A stretch of 27,215 nucleotides of DNA, from NCBI GenBank assembly GCA_016297405.1, contig JAEDGP010000024.1, positions 1-27,215 on the forward strand. The letters are read 5' to 3'. Position 1 is the first letter of the stretch. The number at the start of each line of letters is the position of its first letter. Position numbers and translations under genes: made by a program. Source of the stretch: Treponema sp. Lineage in GTDB: Bacteria > Spirochaetota > Spirochaetia > Treponematales > Treponemataceae. Under the pieces are notes generated by a model. The model was not told where the DNA came from and ran no database searches. It saw only the letters and a list, made by a program, of their open reading frames with translations. Shown here one piece after another: positions 7,085 to 14,371 of this stretch.

Positions 7085-7225
7085 CGCTTCCGTTTGAGTA
7101 TAAACACCATAAAAACGGAGTCGCAGGAGTGAGCTGACGATTAACCGATGAAGGTTATCTGCTGATTAAATTAACGTCAAATTGATGGTTGGGCCACACA
7201 TTACCAGAGGCTTGAAATAATGTGG
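7085..7225 (+). ncRNA. Possible structured leader or small RNA
   Basis: Three successive inverted repeats are packed into 140 bases: 7085-7095 with 7113-7123 (11 bp, one mismatch), TGACGATTAA 7135-7144 with TTAACGTCA 7171-7179 (one bulge) enclosing AACC/GGTT, and CCACACATTA 7194-7203 with TAATGTGG 7218-7225. The region is richer in G and C than its surroundings and ends about 13 bases before the Shine-Dalgarno of the next gene. This looks like a folded 5' leader or RNA element. I cannot match it to a known class. Confidence 0.35.
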
Positions 7226-7252
7226 TTCTTGAAAGCTAAGGAGAGTAACTAA

Positions 7253-7777
7253 TTGGAAAAGGTGGAAAAAATTATGGAAAATTGTGTAATAGATTTTAAC
7301 AGTAATGCCTATCCCATAATGGGTATTAAAAAAAGAGAGACCTTACAGATAATAGTCTCTAACCCTGAAATACAAAACAAGAAATTCTTAAATGAAAAGA
7401 ATATGGAAATTTACAAGATTCCAAACGGGAGATACCTTGCCGTAAAAGATTCCAAGGGAAACATTGTATGCAAGGAGCAACCTTTACTGAGCGGTGCTTA
7501 CACATTACACGGTGGTAATAAATATCATTGGACTGGTATTTATGCAGATAAACTTGAAGGAAGAAACTGGGGAAGCTATGAAAAGTGGAAGAAAATGAAT
7601 GAAACAGAATCAAAAAAGATAAACTGCAAAATCTGCGGAAAACGTTTTATTCCGTATGCAGATACAGATAAGTGTCCTGACTGTTATGTTCTTTATGAGA
7701 CAATGATTAATAAAGATAACGAGAATATGACGGTATATGAACTCAGAAAAAAAATAAAAGCCGTAATCGGTCAATAA
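7253..7777 (+). CDS. Hypothetical protein with C-terminal zinc ribbon
   Basis: A 174-residue protein, first of the accessory set. Residues 125-144 form a four-cysteine ribbon (CKICGKRF at 125-132, then CPDC at 141-144). The first 110 residues include a beta-rich segment (PNGRYLAVKDSKGNIVCKE) with no family I can name. The start is TTG 7253, 9 bases after AAGGAG; ATG 7274 is the alternative but has no ribosome site. It is preceded by the hairpin-rich region 7085-7225. Confidence 0.68.
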   Translation: MEKVEKIMENCVIDFNSNAYPIMGIKKRETLQIIVSNPEIQNKKFLNEKNMEIYKIPNGRYLAVKDSKGNIVCKEQPLLSGAYTLHGGNKYHWTGIYADKLEGRNWGSYEKWKKMNETESKKINCKICGKRFIPYADTDKCPDCYVLYETMINKDNENMTVYELRKKIKAVIGQ

Positions 7778-7810
7778 ATAATAAATCCATATAAAAAGGA
7801 GGAATAAATT

Positions 7811-8371
7811 ATGGAAAAAGAAGTATCAGCTTCATACGAAGCTACAAAAACAAACGAATCATGCCTGGTGTTTAACAAATCAGAGGATTATTCAATCATG
7901 GGGTTTATCAGTATAGTAGCAATTATTTGCCTAATATGCTTTTGTATATCTGGTGAGTTTGAATGTATTCCTTACTGTATTGCAACAGTTATTTGTTGTT
8001 TTATTCTCATTTATATCATGCATAAATGCAAGCAGTACAGGATAAATAGATTCATAAAAAACAATAAAAGTAATTTCGCTTATAGAATTGATGGTAAAAT
8101 ATACGAACTCCAACAGGGGACAACGGAAGAATGGATTCAGCTCAAAAGTAAAGAGTATGATTTTATAGTACTAACCAATCAATTTTCTGTTAATGGCAAT
8201 GGCGTTGCCTATGTAATCAGAGACAAAAGTACTTTGTCTGACCCCGATGCAAAAATATACATAGATCAGAGTTATTCAGAAGAAATAAGTATTTTTTACG
8301 ACCAGATTACTGAGATAAAAACAGGAAAAATACTCACTGTAACAGAACTAAAGCAGTTCTTGAAATCTTAG
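7811..8371 (+). CDS. Two-helix membrane protein, copy A
   Basis: A 186-residue protein of unknown family. A short polar N-terminus is followed by two membrane helices (about 34-52, GFISIVAIICLICFCISG, and 55-75, IPYCIATVICCFILIYIM) and a soluble C-terminal domain of about 110 residues. Cysteine is unusually frequent in the helices. It has a strong AGGAGG-like ribosome site (7798-7803). From residue 12 to the end it is nearly identical to the gene at 11141; only the first 11 residues and a few C-terminal residues differ. Confidence 0.75.
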   Translation: MEKEVSASYEATKTNESCLVFNKSEDYSIMGFISIVAIICLICFCISGEFECIPYCIATVICCFILIYIMHKCKQYRINRFIKNNKSNFAYRIDGKIYELQQGTTEEWIQLKSKEYDFIVLTNQFSVNGNGVAYVIRDKSTLSDPDAKIYIDQSYSEEISIFYDQITEIKTGKILTVTELKQFLKS

Positions 8372-8381
8372 GAGCGTAACT
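7845..8381 (+). repeat. Long direct repeat, copy A (pairs with 11169-11705)
   Basis: This 537-base stretch matches 11169-11705 without gaps, at a constant offset of 3324 bases and with about 15 differences counted by eye. Positions 7950-8265 appear identical (316 bases), and the differences cluster towards both ends. It covers most of the membrane-protein gene and 10 bases after it. Confidence 0.9.
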
Positions 8382-8589
8382 TATGGTAAGCTCATTTTAA
8401 GATTTTCTAAAATCGGCAATTGCAAGCTGCATTCTGATAGAAAAGTACCTGTCAGAAAAATATTAATTGTAAATCATCAGAAAACAATAAATCTGAATCA
8501 AAATCACATTCAGATGACAGGTCAAATTAAAAAGAAGGTAAAACAGATGAAAATACAAATGCATAACTTATAAAAATGGAGAATAAACT

Positions 8590-9126
8590 ATGGCAAAAAA
8601 TTTGATTATCAGCGATATTGTTGAGAAAAAACGACATTCATTTCGAATCAGTGTAAGCGACAGTCTATATAAAGCAATAAAATATCATGCAGTAGAACGA
8701 AACTTTACTACAGCAGAAGCAGCAGAAGATATGCTTGAAAAGTCTGTGCTAAAACTTCCTATAATAATTTATGACCCCCATGCGGATGAAGAAACGAACA
8801 CAATCAACAACATTAAATATTACATTGAGGAAATAAAAAAGAATGTTATAGATTCCATTTTAATGGTTCACGATGAAAGTTACGGTCATGCTGCAGAAGA
8901 TTTTATCAGCTTTCTTGAATCTTTAATGAGTAATCCTATGTCATGTTTTAATTCCGGCAACCTTGCAAGAATTGAAAAGGAATTTATGAATATCCTCTTG
9001 GCAGCCTACGATGCAGGGCTAAGTGCAGGGATTCCTGAATTTCCGCTGTTAGAATCTTATTTTTATAGATTTTTGCATTTATGCAGAAGGGGATTGGAAT
9101 TAAAAAATGAAATTAAAAATGAATAA
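8590..9126 (+). CDS. Ribbon-helix-helix-like protein
   Basis: A 178-residue protein with an N-terminal segment (about 15-53: RHSFRISVSDSLYKAIKYHA then a second helix ending DMLEKSV) that fits an RHH (CopG/Arc-type) DNA-binding fold. The rest is helical, including a conserved-looking LAAYDAGLSAGIPEFPLLESYFYRF segment, with no known motif. A ribosome site (GGAG, 8578-8581) precedes ATG 8590. Its last codons overlap a possible ATG (9119) of the next gene. It may be a regulator of the accessory genes, but that is inference. Confidence 0.68.
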   Translation: MAKNLIISDIVEKKRHSFRISVSDSLYKAIKYHAVERNFTTAEAAEDMLEKSVLKLPIIIYDPHADEETNTINNIKYYIEEIKKNVIDSILMVHDESYGHAAEDFISFLESLMSNPMSCFNSGNLARIEKEFMNILLAAYDAGLSAGIPEFPLLESYFYRFLHLCRRGLELKNEIKNE

Positions 9127-9224
9127 GCGAAAAAAAAAATATTCAGTATGTTTTAGATACAGAAAATCATTTTTACCACTGGGTACTTAATCTGGAGTTT
9201 AAGCATTCAAAAGACGAATATAAA

Positions 9225-9509
9225 TTGAATCCTTCAGAGATGAGATTTTTACTGGAAGTTAGTAATTTCAATGATTTTTTAAGATTTTTTATTTTAGATG
9301 CAAAAGGTTTTTCAAAAGCAGATAAAAAAATCGTTTTTGAAAATGCAGAAAATAGAATCTCACGTTATATTGATCTTCTTAAAAATGAAGAATACAGAAA
9401 AAGGCTTGGAATAAATACAAATGAAAGAATACAGGCATGGATTAACTATATATCATCAGAAGAAAATTTAAAAAAACTTGAAGAAATAAAAGCTGATATA
9501 AAGGAATAA
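9225..9509 (+). CDS. Hypothetical protein, probably 5'-frameshifted
   Basis: The open frame gives 94 residues from a TTG at 9225, helical and lysine-rich, with no family I recognise. The frame is open further upstream to 9123 and reads sensibly there (NIQYVLDTENHFYHWVLNL), but has no start codon. An ATG at 9119, overlapping the previous gene's stop, is one frame away and would join this frame by a shift in an A10 tract (9130-9139). The intact protein would then have about 130 residues. The TTG start is therefore only the formal call. Confidence 0.55.
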   Translation: MNPSEMRFLLEVSNFNDFLRFFILDAKGFSKADKKIVFENAENRISRYIDLLKNEEYRKRLGINTNERIQAWINYISSEENLKKLEEIKADIKE

Positions 9510-9523
9510 AATGACAGATAATT

Positions 9524-10126
9524 ATGAATGAAAATATCGACATTGTAAAAAGACGTATAAAAAAGCTTCTCGCCCTGTCAAAATCACCGAATGAAAATGA
9601 AGCGGCCTCAGCCCTCAAAAAAGCAAATGAGATGATGGAAGAGTATAATTTTACCGCAGTGCAATTTTCCGACTACACAAAGACAAAAATAAAAGACACA
9701 AAGCGTTTTGTCAGATGGCGTGTTGTCCTTGCTAACGCTGTAGAAAATCTTTATGCAACATACCACTACAAGGATCATGAAGGAAACATTGTTTTTATCG
9801 GCGAGGATCTTGATGTTTTTATGTCCACAGAAATGTATAAATACCTTGTAAAAACAATAGACCGAATGGCAAAACAAAACATCCGCAAAAACGCAAAATA
9901 CAAATACCGCCAGTCATATAAAGCAGGAATAGCGAGCCGTCTTTACGACCGAATGTATGAACTCGGACAGCAGTGCAGCTGGCGAAATCCGAAAGAACTA
10001 AAAGGACAAAAGAAACAAATTGCAGATTTTGTTGAAAAACAGGTTGCTGTCGAAATATCAAAAAAGAAATTTGAAAAAGCAAATCCGACAGCTTTTCAAA
10101 AGGAATTAGCGATGCCAACGAAATAA
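9524..10126 (+). CDS. DUF2786 domain protein
   Basis: A 200-residue protein. Residues 4-43 match the DUF2786 pattern seen in phage and plasmid proteins (IVKRRIKKLLALSKSP, NENEAASALKKANEMMEEYNF). Residues 60-145 continue as in the longer members, with a conserved Tyr/Arg-rich YKYRQSYKAGIASRLYDRM segment. The function of the family is unknown. It lies about 15 bases after the gene ending at 9509. AAGGA at 9502-9506 better fits a micro-ORF at ATG 9511, whose TGA overlaps the start region here, so re-initiation is possible. Confidence 0.8.
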   Translation: MNENIDIVKRRIKKLLALSKSPNENEAASALKKANEMMEEYNFTAVQFSDYTKTKIKDTKRFVRWRVVLANAVENLYATYHYKDHEGNIVFIGEDLDVFMSTEMYKYLVKTIDRMAKQNIRKNAKYKYRQSYKAGIASRLYDRMYELGQQCSWRNPKELKGQKKQIADFVEKQVAVEISKKKFEKANPTAFQKELAMPTK

Positions 10127-10352
10127 ACCTCAGTCGACAAATGACTGGAAAATTGAAAATTACATATTGATTAAACAGATTAAAGGAAATCAACTTTTTA
10201 ATTAAAAAAATAAATATATGACAAGAGAGGAAACAAAATAAAATAGAATCAAAAAAACACATATGTAATAAGATTTGTATAAATACATTTAAAAATGGTA
10301 TGAGAACTGACAGGAAGAGATTAATTCAATTCCAAAGAGGAGATAAACATAT

Positions 10353-10943
10353 ATGATTAAAGATTATGATTTCATAAAGATAATGAAAACCTTCAGAAAG
10401 TATTTTTTTCATGAAGACTATAATAGCCCATATTGCGAGCCATACGGATGCTATTACTGGCTTTTAATAGGACTAATAACACATTTTTACACACCGTACA
10501 GGAAAAAGCAGATAGTAAGATTTGAAAAAGTAGAAGAATTTATTTACCACAGATTGATTGAGGCAGGATACAATGAAACATTCCTTTCTTCCTTTTGTGG
10601 CGGATTTGACAGTGATTTACTCTGGGCATTCAGGGATTTTTTGTGCGTCCTGAAATTTCTCTCGGAAACGGATTCAGACGAATTAAAAGATTTTATTTTC
10701 CTAAAATGTGAGGAAAGAATTAAATATGAGGAAAGAATTTATACCTTTCAAAAAATTAAAATACCGGAAGACGGTTCAGAAATTATGAAGCTGAATAACT
10801 TTTTTGACATAACTTTTATTACGGTTCAGGATAATGATGAACGTGGAAACATGACAGGGGAATACAAGGCTGTTTTTTGCAAGACAAACAACGGAGAAAT
10901 TGTCGAATGTGACAAACCGATTTTTTATTCAGAGGTGGAGTAA
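10353..10943 (+). CDS. Hypothetical protein
   Basis: A 196-residue soluble protein I do not recognise. It is rich in aromatic and charged residues, with a cysteine-bearing YNSPYCEPYGCYYW segment near residue 25-38 and a beta-rich C-terminal part (FFDITFITVQDNDERGN, then EYKAVFCKTNNGEIVEC). The ribosome site AGAGGAG (10335-10341) precedes ATG 10353. The 226 bases before it hold no gene I can support. Confidence 0.68.
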   Translation: MIKDYDFIKIMKTFRKYFFHEDYNSPYCEPYGCYYWLLIGLITHFYTPYRKKQIVRFEKVEEFIYHRLIEAGYNETFLSSFCGGFDSDLLWAFRDFLCVLKFLSETDSDELKDFIFLKCEERIKYEERIYTFQKIKIPEDGSEIMKLNNFFDITFITVQDNDERGNMTGEYKAVFCKTNNGEIVECDKPIFYSEVE

Positions 10944-10997
10944 ATAAAATGAATAAACTTCAATGTTTAAGGCAGACTGCAAAAGGTTTTATCAAAA

Positions 10998-11105
10998 ATG
11001 AGTAGAGAATTTTTATATATTTTATTTCCAGCGTTAGTTGGGGTTCTTTTTTATTACTATTGGAATAATGAAGATGAAGATGAGGATGGTGATTCAAATA
11101 AATAG
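10998..11105 (+). CDS. Micro-protein with one membrane helix
   Basis: A 35-residue ORF, MSREFLYILFPALVGVLFYY followed by WNNEDEDEDGDSNK. One hydrophobic helix then a strongly acidic tail is a composition unlikely by chance. It starts inside the last codons of an 18-codon frame (ATG 10949 to TAG 11005), an overlap that suggests coupled translation after the gene at 10353. No function can be assigned. Confidence 0.45.
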   Translation: MSREFLYILFPALVGVLFYYYWNNEDEDEDGDSNK

Positions 11106-11140
11106 AACAGACACGTGTCGGTTATAAGGAGAATAGAGAT

Positions 11141-11707
11141 ATGAACAAACAAATTCAACTAAAAGCATCAAAAACAAACGAGTCATGCCTGATGTTTAAC
11201 AAATCAGAGGATTATTCAATCATGGGTTTTATCAGTATAGCAGCAATTATTTGCCTAATATGCTTTTGTATAACTGGTGAGTTTGAATGTATTCCTTACT
11301 GTATTGCAACAGTTATTTGTTGTTTTATTCTCATTTATATCATGCATAAATGCAAGCAGTACAGGATAAATAGATTCATAAAAAACAATAAAAGTAATTT
11401 CGCTTATAGAATTGATGGTAAAATATACGAACTCCAACAGGGGACAACGGAAGAATGGATTCAGCTCAAAAGTAAAGAGTATGATTTTATAGTACTAACC
11501 AATCAATTTTCTGTTAATGGCAATGGCGTTGCCTATGTAATCAGAGACAAAAGTACTTTGTCTGACCCCGATGCAAAAATATACATAGACCAGAATTATT
11601 CAGAAGAAATAAGTATTTTTTACGACCAGATTACTGAAATAAAAACAGGAAAAATTCTCACTGCAGCAGAACTAAAGCATTTCTTAAAAACTGAGGAGCG
11701 TAACTAA
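11141..11707 (+). CDS. Two-helix membrane protein, copy B
   Basis: A 188-residue paralogue of the protein encoded at 7811, with the same two membrane helices and C-terminal soluble domain. The N-terminus differs (MNKQIQLKAS in place of MEKEVSASYEAT), and the C-terminus runs three residues longer because the stop of copy A is a GAG here. Ribosome site AAGGAG at 11127-11132. The near-identity at DNA level means a recent duplication or conversion between the two copies. Confidence 0.75.
   Translation: MNKQIQLKASKTNESCLMFNKSEDYSIMGFISIAAIICLICFCITGEFECIPYCIATVICCFILIYIMHKCKQYRINRFIKNNKSNFAYRIDGKIYELQQGTTEEWIQLKSKEYDFIVLTNQFSVNGNGVAYVIRDKSTLSDPDAKIYIDQNYSEEISIFYDQITEIKTGKILTAAELKHFLKTEERN
11169..11705 (+). 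repeat. Long direct repeat, copy B (pairs with 7845-8381)
   Basis: The second copy of the 537-base repeat, about 97% identical by eye. Together with copy A it brackets 3.3 kb holding four accessory genes, so recombination between the two could delete or excise that block. Confidence 0.9.
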
Positions 11708-11734
11708 TAATCATAAGAAACAAGGAGATAAAAA

Positions 11735-11890
11735 ATGATTGATTATGTACTATGCGTATCAGGTAACGAAGTGATTGAAGGCGATGAGGTAAGTCTTAAT
11801 CTTGAAGGAGATCTCAGGCAGAAGGAAATTTACTTTGATGACCAGGAAACTTTGGAAAAAATCTTTAATTCATTAAAAGAACAGAAATAG
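11735..11890 (+). CDS. Small acidic protein
   Basis: A 51-residue ORF starting MIDYVLCVSGNEVIEGDEVS, rich in Asp and Glu and ending in a helix (ETLEKIFNSLKEQK). It has a clear AAGGAG (11722-11727) 7 bases before its ATG, which makes it a likely real gene. Its family is unknown. Small acidic proteins on mobile elements are sometimes DNA mimics or inhibitors, but no motif shows that here. Confidence 0.6.
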   Translation: MIDYVLCVSGNEVIEGDEVSLNLEGDLRQKEIYFDDQETLEKIFNSLKEQK

Positions 11891-11920
11891 GTAACAATTA
11901 AGGAAAACTTCGGTCTATTT

Positions 11921-12046
11921 ATGAAAGATAGAAAAGAAAAGCTCATTATAAAAACTCTTACGGGCTTTTATCAGAATGGTAATGAAAGGAAAATGCTTTT
12001 TTCTTTCCAAAAGGATGAAATTACATTGCATTCAAAATCATATTAA
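11921..12046 (+). CDS. Possible small basic protein
   Basis: A 41-residue ORF (MKDRKEKLIIKTLTGFYQNG and onwards) between the acidic protein and the alpha-CTD-like gene. The ribosome site is weak and distant (AAGGA at 11900-11904). The codon pattern and position make it plausible, no more. Confidence 0.35.
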   Translation: MKDRKEKLIIKTLTGFYQNGNERKMLFSFQKDEITLHSKSY

Positions 12047-12057
12047 GGAGAAAGAGA

Positions 12058-12741
12058 ATGACTAAAAAAGAACTTGCAAAATACGTATTAACTCATAACT
12101 TGAATGAAGTAATTGAAATCTGTAAAAAAATAATTAACACAGAAGATAATGCTGATAATGAAATTATTTTAACAGATTCAATTTCTATAAATGATATTCC
12201 AGATATATCAAGAAAAATGTTATACCAGTTACAAACACTTCATTATGATAATGTTACAGACCTTTTGGATAAAGAACATATAGAAAAATATGGAAGATGG
12301 TGGTATTTACGAGGGGTCGGAAAAAAAAGTTTGATGCCAATTATGGTTTATTTATATAAAAATAACTTAATAAAGGATGAAAATACAATAAATATTTCTT
12401 TTTTTGAATTATATAATTATTGTATCCATATATATTTAAAAAAGAATTTAACGACAACACCAGAAAAGATAAATTTCGATTTAAGTGATAAAGAACGCCT
12501 TATGGCTCTTAAATTAGAAAATTCAAAACTTCCCCAGCGGGCAAAAACTATTTTAATAAGTAATAATATAAAAACTATTGGAGAACTTTTAAATATTACA
12601 AAAAATGAACTAAGTAACTTCCCTCAATTTGGATGGAAAACTTTTAATGATACTATTAAAAGTCTTAAAGATAATTATGGACTTGAGCTAGAAGAAATAA
12701 AATCACATTCCTATATAGAACCATTTTCTGAGGTCTGTTGA
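12058..12741 (+). CDS. Protein with two RNA polymerase alpha-CTD-like domains
   Basis: A 227-residue protein with two helix-hairpin-helix segments resembling the C-terminal domain of the RNA polymerase alpha subunit. Domain 1 (about 41-104) ends LRGVGKKSL, matching the E. coli alpha-CTD GKKS loop. Domain 2 (about 156-212) has LPQRAKTIL and FGWKTF, placing R161, G192 and K194 at the positions of alpha R265, G296 and K298. There is no alpha N-terminal domain. The ribosome site AAGGAG (12045-12050) is followed by ATG 12058. It could bind AT-rich upstream promoter DNA or sigma/regulator partners; this is inference. Its codon usage is the most AT-rich of the set. The last 39 bases overlap an antisense transposase remnant. 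Confidence 0.7.
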   Translation: MTKKELAKYVLTHNLNEVIEICKKIINTEDNADNEIILTDSISINDIPDISRKMLYQLQTLHYDNVTDLLDKEHIEKYGRWWYLRGVGKKSLMPIMVYLYKNNLIKDENTINISFFELYNYCIHIYLKKNLTTTPEKINFDLSDKERLMALKLENSKLPQRAKTILISNNIKTIGELLNITKNELSNFPQFGWKTFNDTIKSLKDNYGLELEEIKSHSYIEPFSEVC

Positions 12742-12936
12742 GGATTTTTCAAAGATTGTGTTTTTGAATGGTGAGAATGTATTATTGCAGTTATGGCAAT
12801 TACAAAGTTTTAGATTGTCATTTCTATGCTGAACACGAACTTTTGAACCGCAGTGAGGACATATAAGAACATCGTTATATCTGATTTTGAGAAAGTATTT
12901 TACAACGGCTGTTTCAGTCGGAAACTCAAAACAGAA
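12703..12936 (-). pseudogene. IS1595-family transposase remnant (N-terminal zinc ribbon)
   Basis: On the minus strand a frame reads FPTETAVVKYFLKIRYND, then LICPHCGSKVRVQH, LCNCHNCNNTFSP, and NTIFEKSSTDLRKWFY before a stop at 12703. This is the order seen at the start of IS1595 (ISXO2-like) transposases: a short leader helix, a CPHC...CxxC zinc ribbon, the TIFE(k/n)S motif and the RKWF motif. The DDE catalytic domain is missing and there is no start codon. The remnant abuts or truncates the 3' ends of both neighbours and marks an old insertion scar. It is too short and broken to act. Confidence 0.75.
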
Positions 12937-13076
12937 TCAATAATCAGTCTGCTTACTGTTTTATTCTGTTCTTTTGCTTTCTGTTTTATTGCCATTTCCT
13001 CTGATTCAAGACAGGAAATGAAAATTCGTCCGTTTTTTATCCCGTATTGTTTGTTGTACTGTGTTGTCTTTTCCAT
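12900..13076 (-). CDS. Small ribbon-helix-helix protein
   Basis: A 58-residue protein with an RHH pattern: strand GRIFISCLES, helix EEMAIKQKAKEQN, then TVSRLIIDSVLSF. This resembles MobC/CopG-type proteins, which bind DNA as dimers. ATG 13076 is preferred because AGGTGAT, matching the anti-Shine-Dalgarno, lies 4 bases upstream. The frame also extends to a GTG at 13178 that overlaps the previous stop (GTGA), so a 92-residue coupled form is possible. The last residues run into the transposase remnant and may not be original. Confidence 0.6.
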   Translation of the reverse strand: MEKTTQYNKQYGIKNGRIFISCLESEEMAIKQKAKEQNKTVSRLIIDSVLSFRLKQPL

Positions 13077-13174
13077 AAAATCACCTACATTATGAACCAA
13101 AACCAGCAAGGCGATTTTATCTGCTCTTGACCACGCTTTTTTCTTTTTGCGTTTCGTCAAAGGATAAACAAAAA

Positions 13175-13840
13175 TCACTTTGTTTTTCTAGGTTTTTTAT
13201 TTTCAAAAATATCAGATTTGAATTTTCGCTTAAATAAGAGGCCATCCTCATATTTATGGTCGATGGAACCCCACATGGGTTCATACAGAATCTGCGCTCC
13301 AGGCATAAGGTTCATTAGTTCATCCATATAATAGTCATAGCTGATGTCGGTTGACCTTCCATATGCTTTTCTTGTTCCTGTTGGAACGTACAAATAAAGT
13401 CCGTACAGATCGCAGGCTTCATATTTGGTGCGAAATTTTCCCTGGTTTTTTATTGGCCTTCTCATAAAGAATATTTCGCTTGATTTTTTATCCTCAAGAG
13501 TTAATGGGCGAATCCTAATGACAAGTCCTCTGGCTTTTTTGGGAATGCTGCTTAGAATTTTAGGTGTATTAACAAACGCAGCATCGGTATAATAGTATTC
13601 ATAAAACTCCCCATCAAGGCACAGTAATTTTTTATAATTAAGGTTATAAAGCACTCGGTGCTTTACATTGTCGGCTGTTCGCAATGTAAATTCATACTGA
13701 TAGAGTTTCTTTTCTACGGCTCTTTCGCAGCTGGCGATAAGTTCGGCAACTGTTTCTTCGTTTTTTGGAACGCGCCACATTGAAAAAGATGAGTGCACAT
13801 AAATTGTTGACATTAATAACAGCAAAAATATTTTCTTCAT
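13175..13840 (-). CDS. Secreted or periplasmic protein, unknown
   Basis: A 221-residue protein with a typical signal peptide (MKKIFLLLLMSTIYVHSSFS), so it is exported. The mature part is mixed alpha/beta, rich in Tyr, Lys and Arg, with an LIASCERAVEKKLYQYEFTL segment and a Tyr-rich centre (GEFYEYYYTDAAF); I do not recognise it. ATG 13840 follows GGGAGAAG; a longer frame to 13867 would bury the signal peptide and overlap the previous gene. It is third in the minus-strand operon starting at 14365. An exported protein here could act at the cell envelope in exclusion or transfer, which is inference from context. Confidence 0.72.
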   Translation of the reverse strand: MKKIFLLLLMSTIYVHSSFSMWRVPKNEETVAELIASCERAVEKKLYQYEFTLRTADNVKHRVLYNLNYKKLLCLDGEFYEYYYTDAAFVNTPKILSSIPKKARGLVIRIRPLTLEDKKSSEIFFMRRPIKNQGKFRTKYEACDLYGLYLYVPTGTRKAYGRSTDISYDYYMDELMNLMPGAQILYEPMWGSIDHKYEDGLLFKRKFKSDIFENKKPRKTK

Positions 13841-13850
13841 TTTCTTCTCC

Positions 13851-14162
13851 CTAATAGTCCATTTCAAGATTGCAAAGGCATGCTCCGATGTTGTCTTTGT
13901 TTACTTCCCATCCCTGCTGGTGGCATTTTTCTACAGCCCAGTTTCCTGCATCCATTGCTGTCATTCTTTGTAGTACAGTCGGAAAATCTTCCTGTGCCAA
14001 GGGACAGACCTTTGCAATCCCAATCATTTCCGTTGGCGAATTTTCCTCGAAAATGAGATTTTCCCTGTTGTTTAGTTCTTCTTCTGTGGAAACATGCTTT
14101 ATTGTTTTCACAAACCAAAATCCATGCAATTTTACAAATTCCTTTGATTCTTCTTTAGTCAT
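13851..14162 (-). CDS. Hypothetical protein
   Basis: A 103-residue protein without a family I can name. Three cysteines cluster near its C-terminus (C80, C95 and C97, in EKCHQQGWEV and GACLCNLEMDY) and it has a Phe/Trp-rich GFWFVKTIK near the start. Its ATG overlaps the stop of the RHH gene upstream (ATGA), so translation is coupled, and it ends 10 bases before the secreted protein. Confidence 0.65.
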   Translation of the reverse strand: MTKEESKEFVKLHGFWFVKTIKHVSTEEELNNRENLIFEENSPTEMIGIAKVCPLAQEDFPTVLQRMTAMDAGNWAVEKCHQQGWEVNKDNIGACLCNLEMDY

Positions 14163-14365
14163 CTTTCAAACTCCTTTTCCACTGATTTTGCCAGTCCCAG
14201 AACTTTAGAAATGAATTTGCTTACAGACAATTTGCTGTCCTTGGCATATTTTTTCAGAAGTTCGACCTCTTCTATTGGAAGCGTAATCGATAGGGTTGCG
14301 GTTTTTTTTCCGGTGGCCTTTCTGCCGGAACCTTTTCTCCGCCCCCCCCAATTTGATTCATTCAT
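14159..14365 (-). CDS. Ribbon-helix-helix protein, likely operon repressor
   Basis: A 68-residue protein with a basic GGRRKGSGRK start followed by an RHH domain: strand TATLSITLP, helix EEVELLKKYAKDS, then LSVSKFISKVLGL. Such proteins bind operators as dimers and often repress their own operon. It is first of four minus-strand genes and is coupled to the next by ATGA. ATG 14365 has no Shine-Dalgarno but lies 6 bases after a near-consensus -10, so it may be read from a leaderless mRNA. The longer in-frame start at 14476 would run through that promoter and is rejected. Confidence 0.75.
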   Translation of the reverse strand: MNESNWGGRRKGSGRKATGKKTATLSITLPIEEVELLKKYAKDSKLSVSKFISKVLGLAKSVEKEFER

Positions 14366-14371
14366 GGTTAT

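Larger units (their letters stand above)
6708..7252. other. Gap with gene remnants and a structured region
   Basis: A 545-base stretch between the relaxase and the first accessory gene. The first part is a frameshifted zinc-ribbon gene (6721-6884). Between about 6885 and 7070 there are coding-like fragments in shifting frames, including a 31-codon frame from ATG 6975 to 7070, which look like decay rather than a gene. From 7083 to 7225 there are several hairpins, listed separately. Confidence 0.5.

Noticed and set aside
7085..7225. Group II intron end or tRNA-like fold
   Set aside because: No domain V signature, no intron reverse transcriptase, and no cloverleaf with a CCA-type acceptor could be built.
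7253..12741. Integron cassette array suggested by the run of small plus-strand genes and a repeated GGAG-GTAACT motif at 7241, 8371 and 11695
   Set aside because: No attC-like folded sites with paired core sequences between the genes, and no integron integrase; the motif is explained by ribosome sites and the long direct repeat.
12853..13095. Plus-strand 80-residue frame
   Set aside because: Antisense to the RHH gene and the IS1595 remnant, hydrophobic low-complexity translation, no ribosome site.
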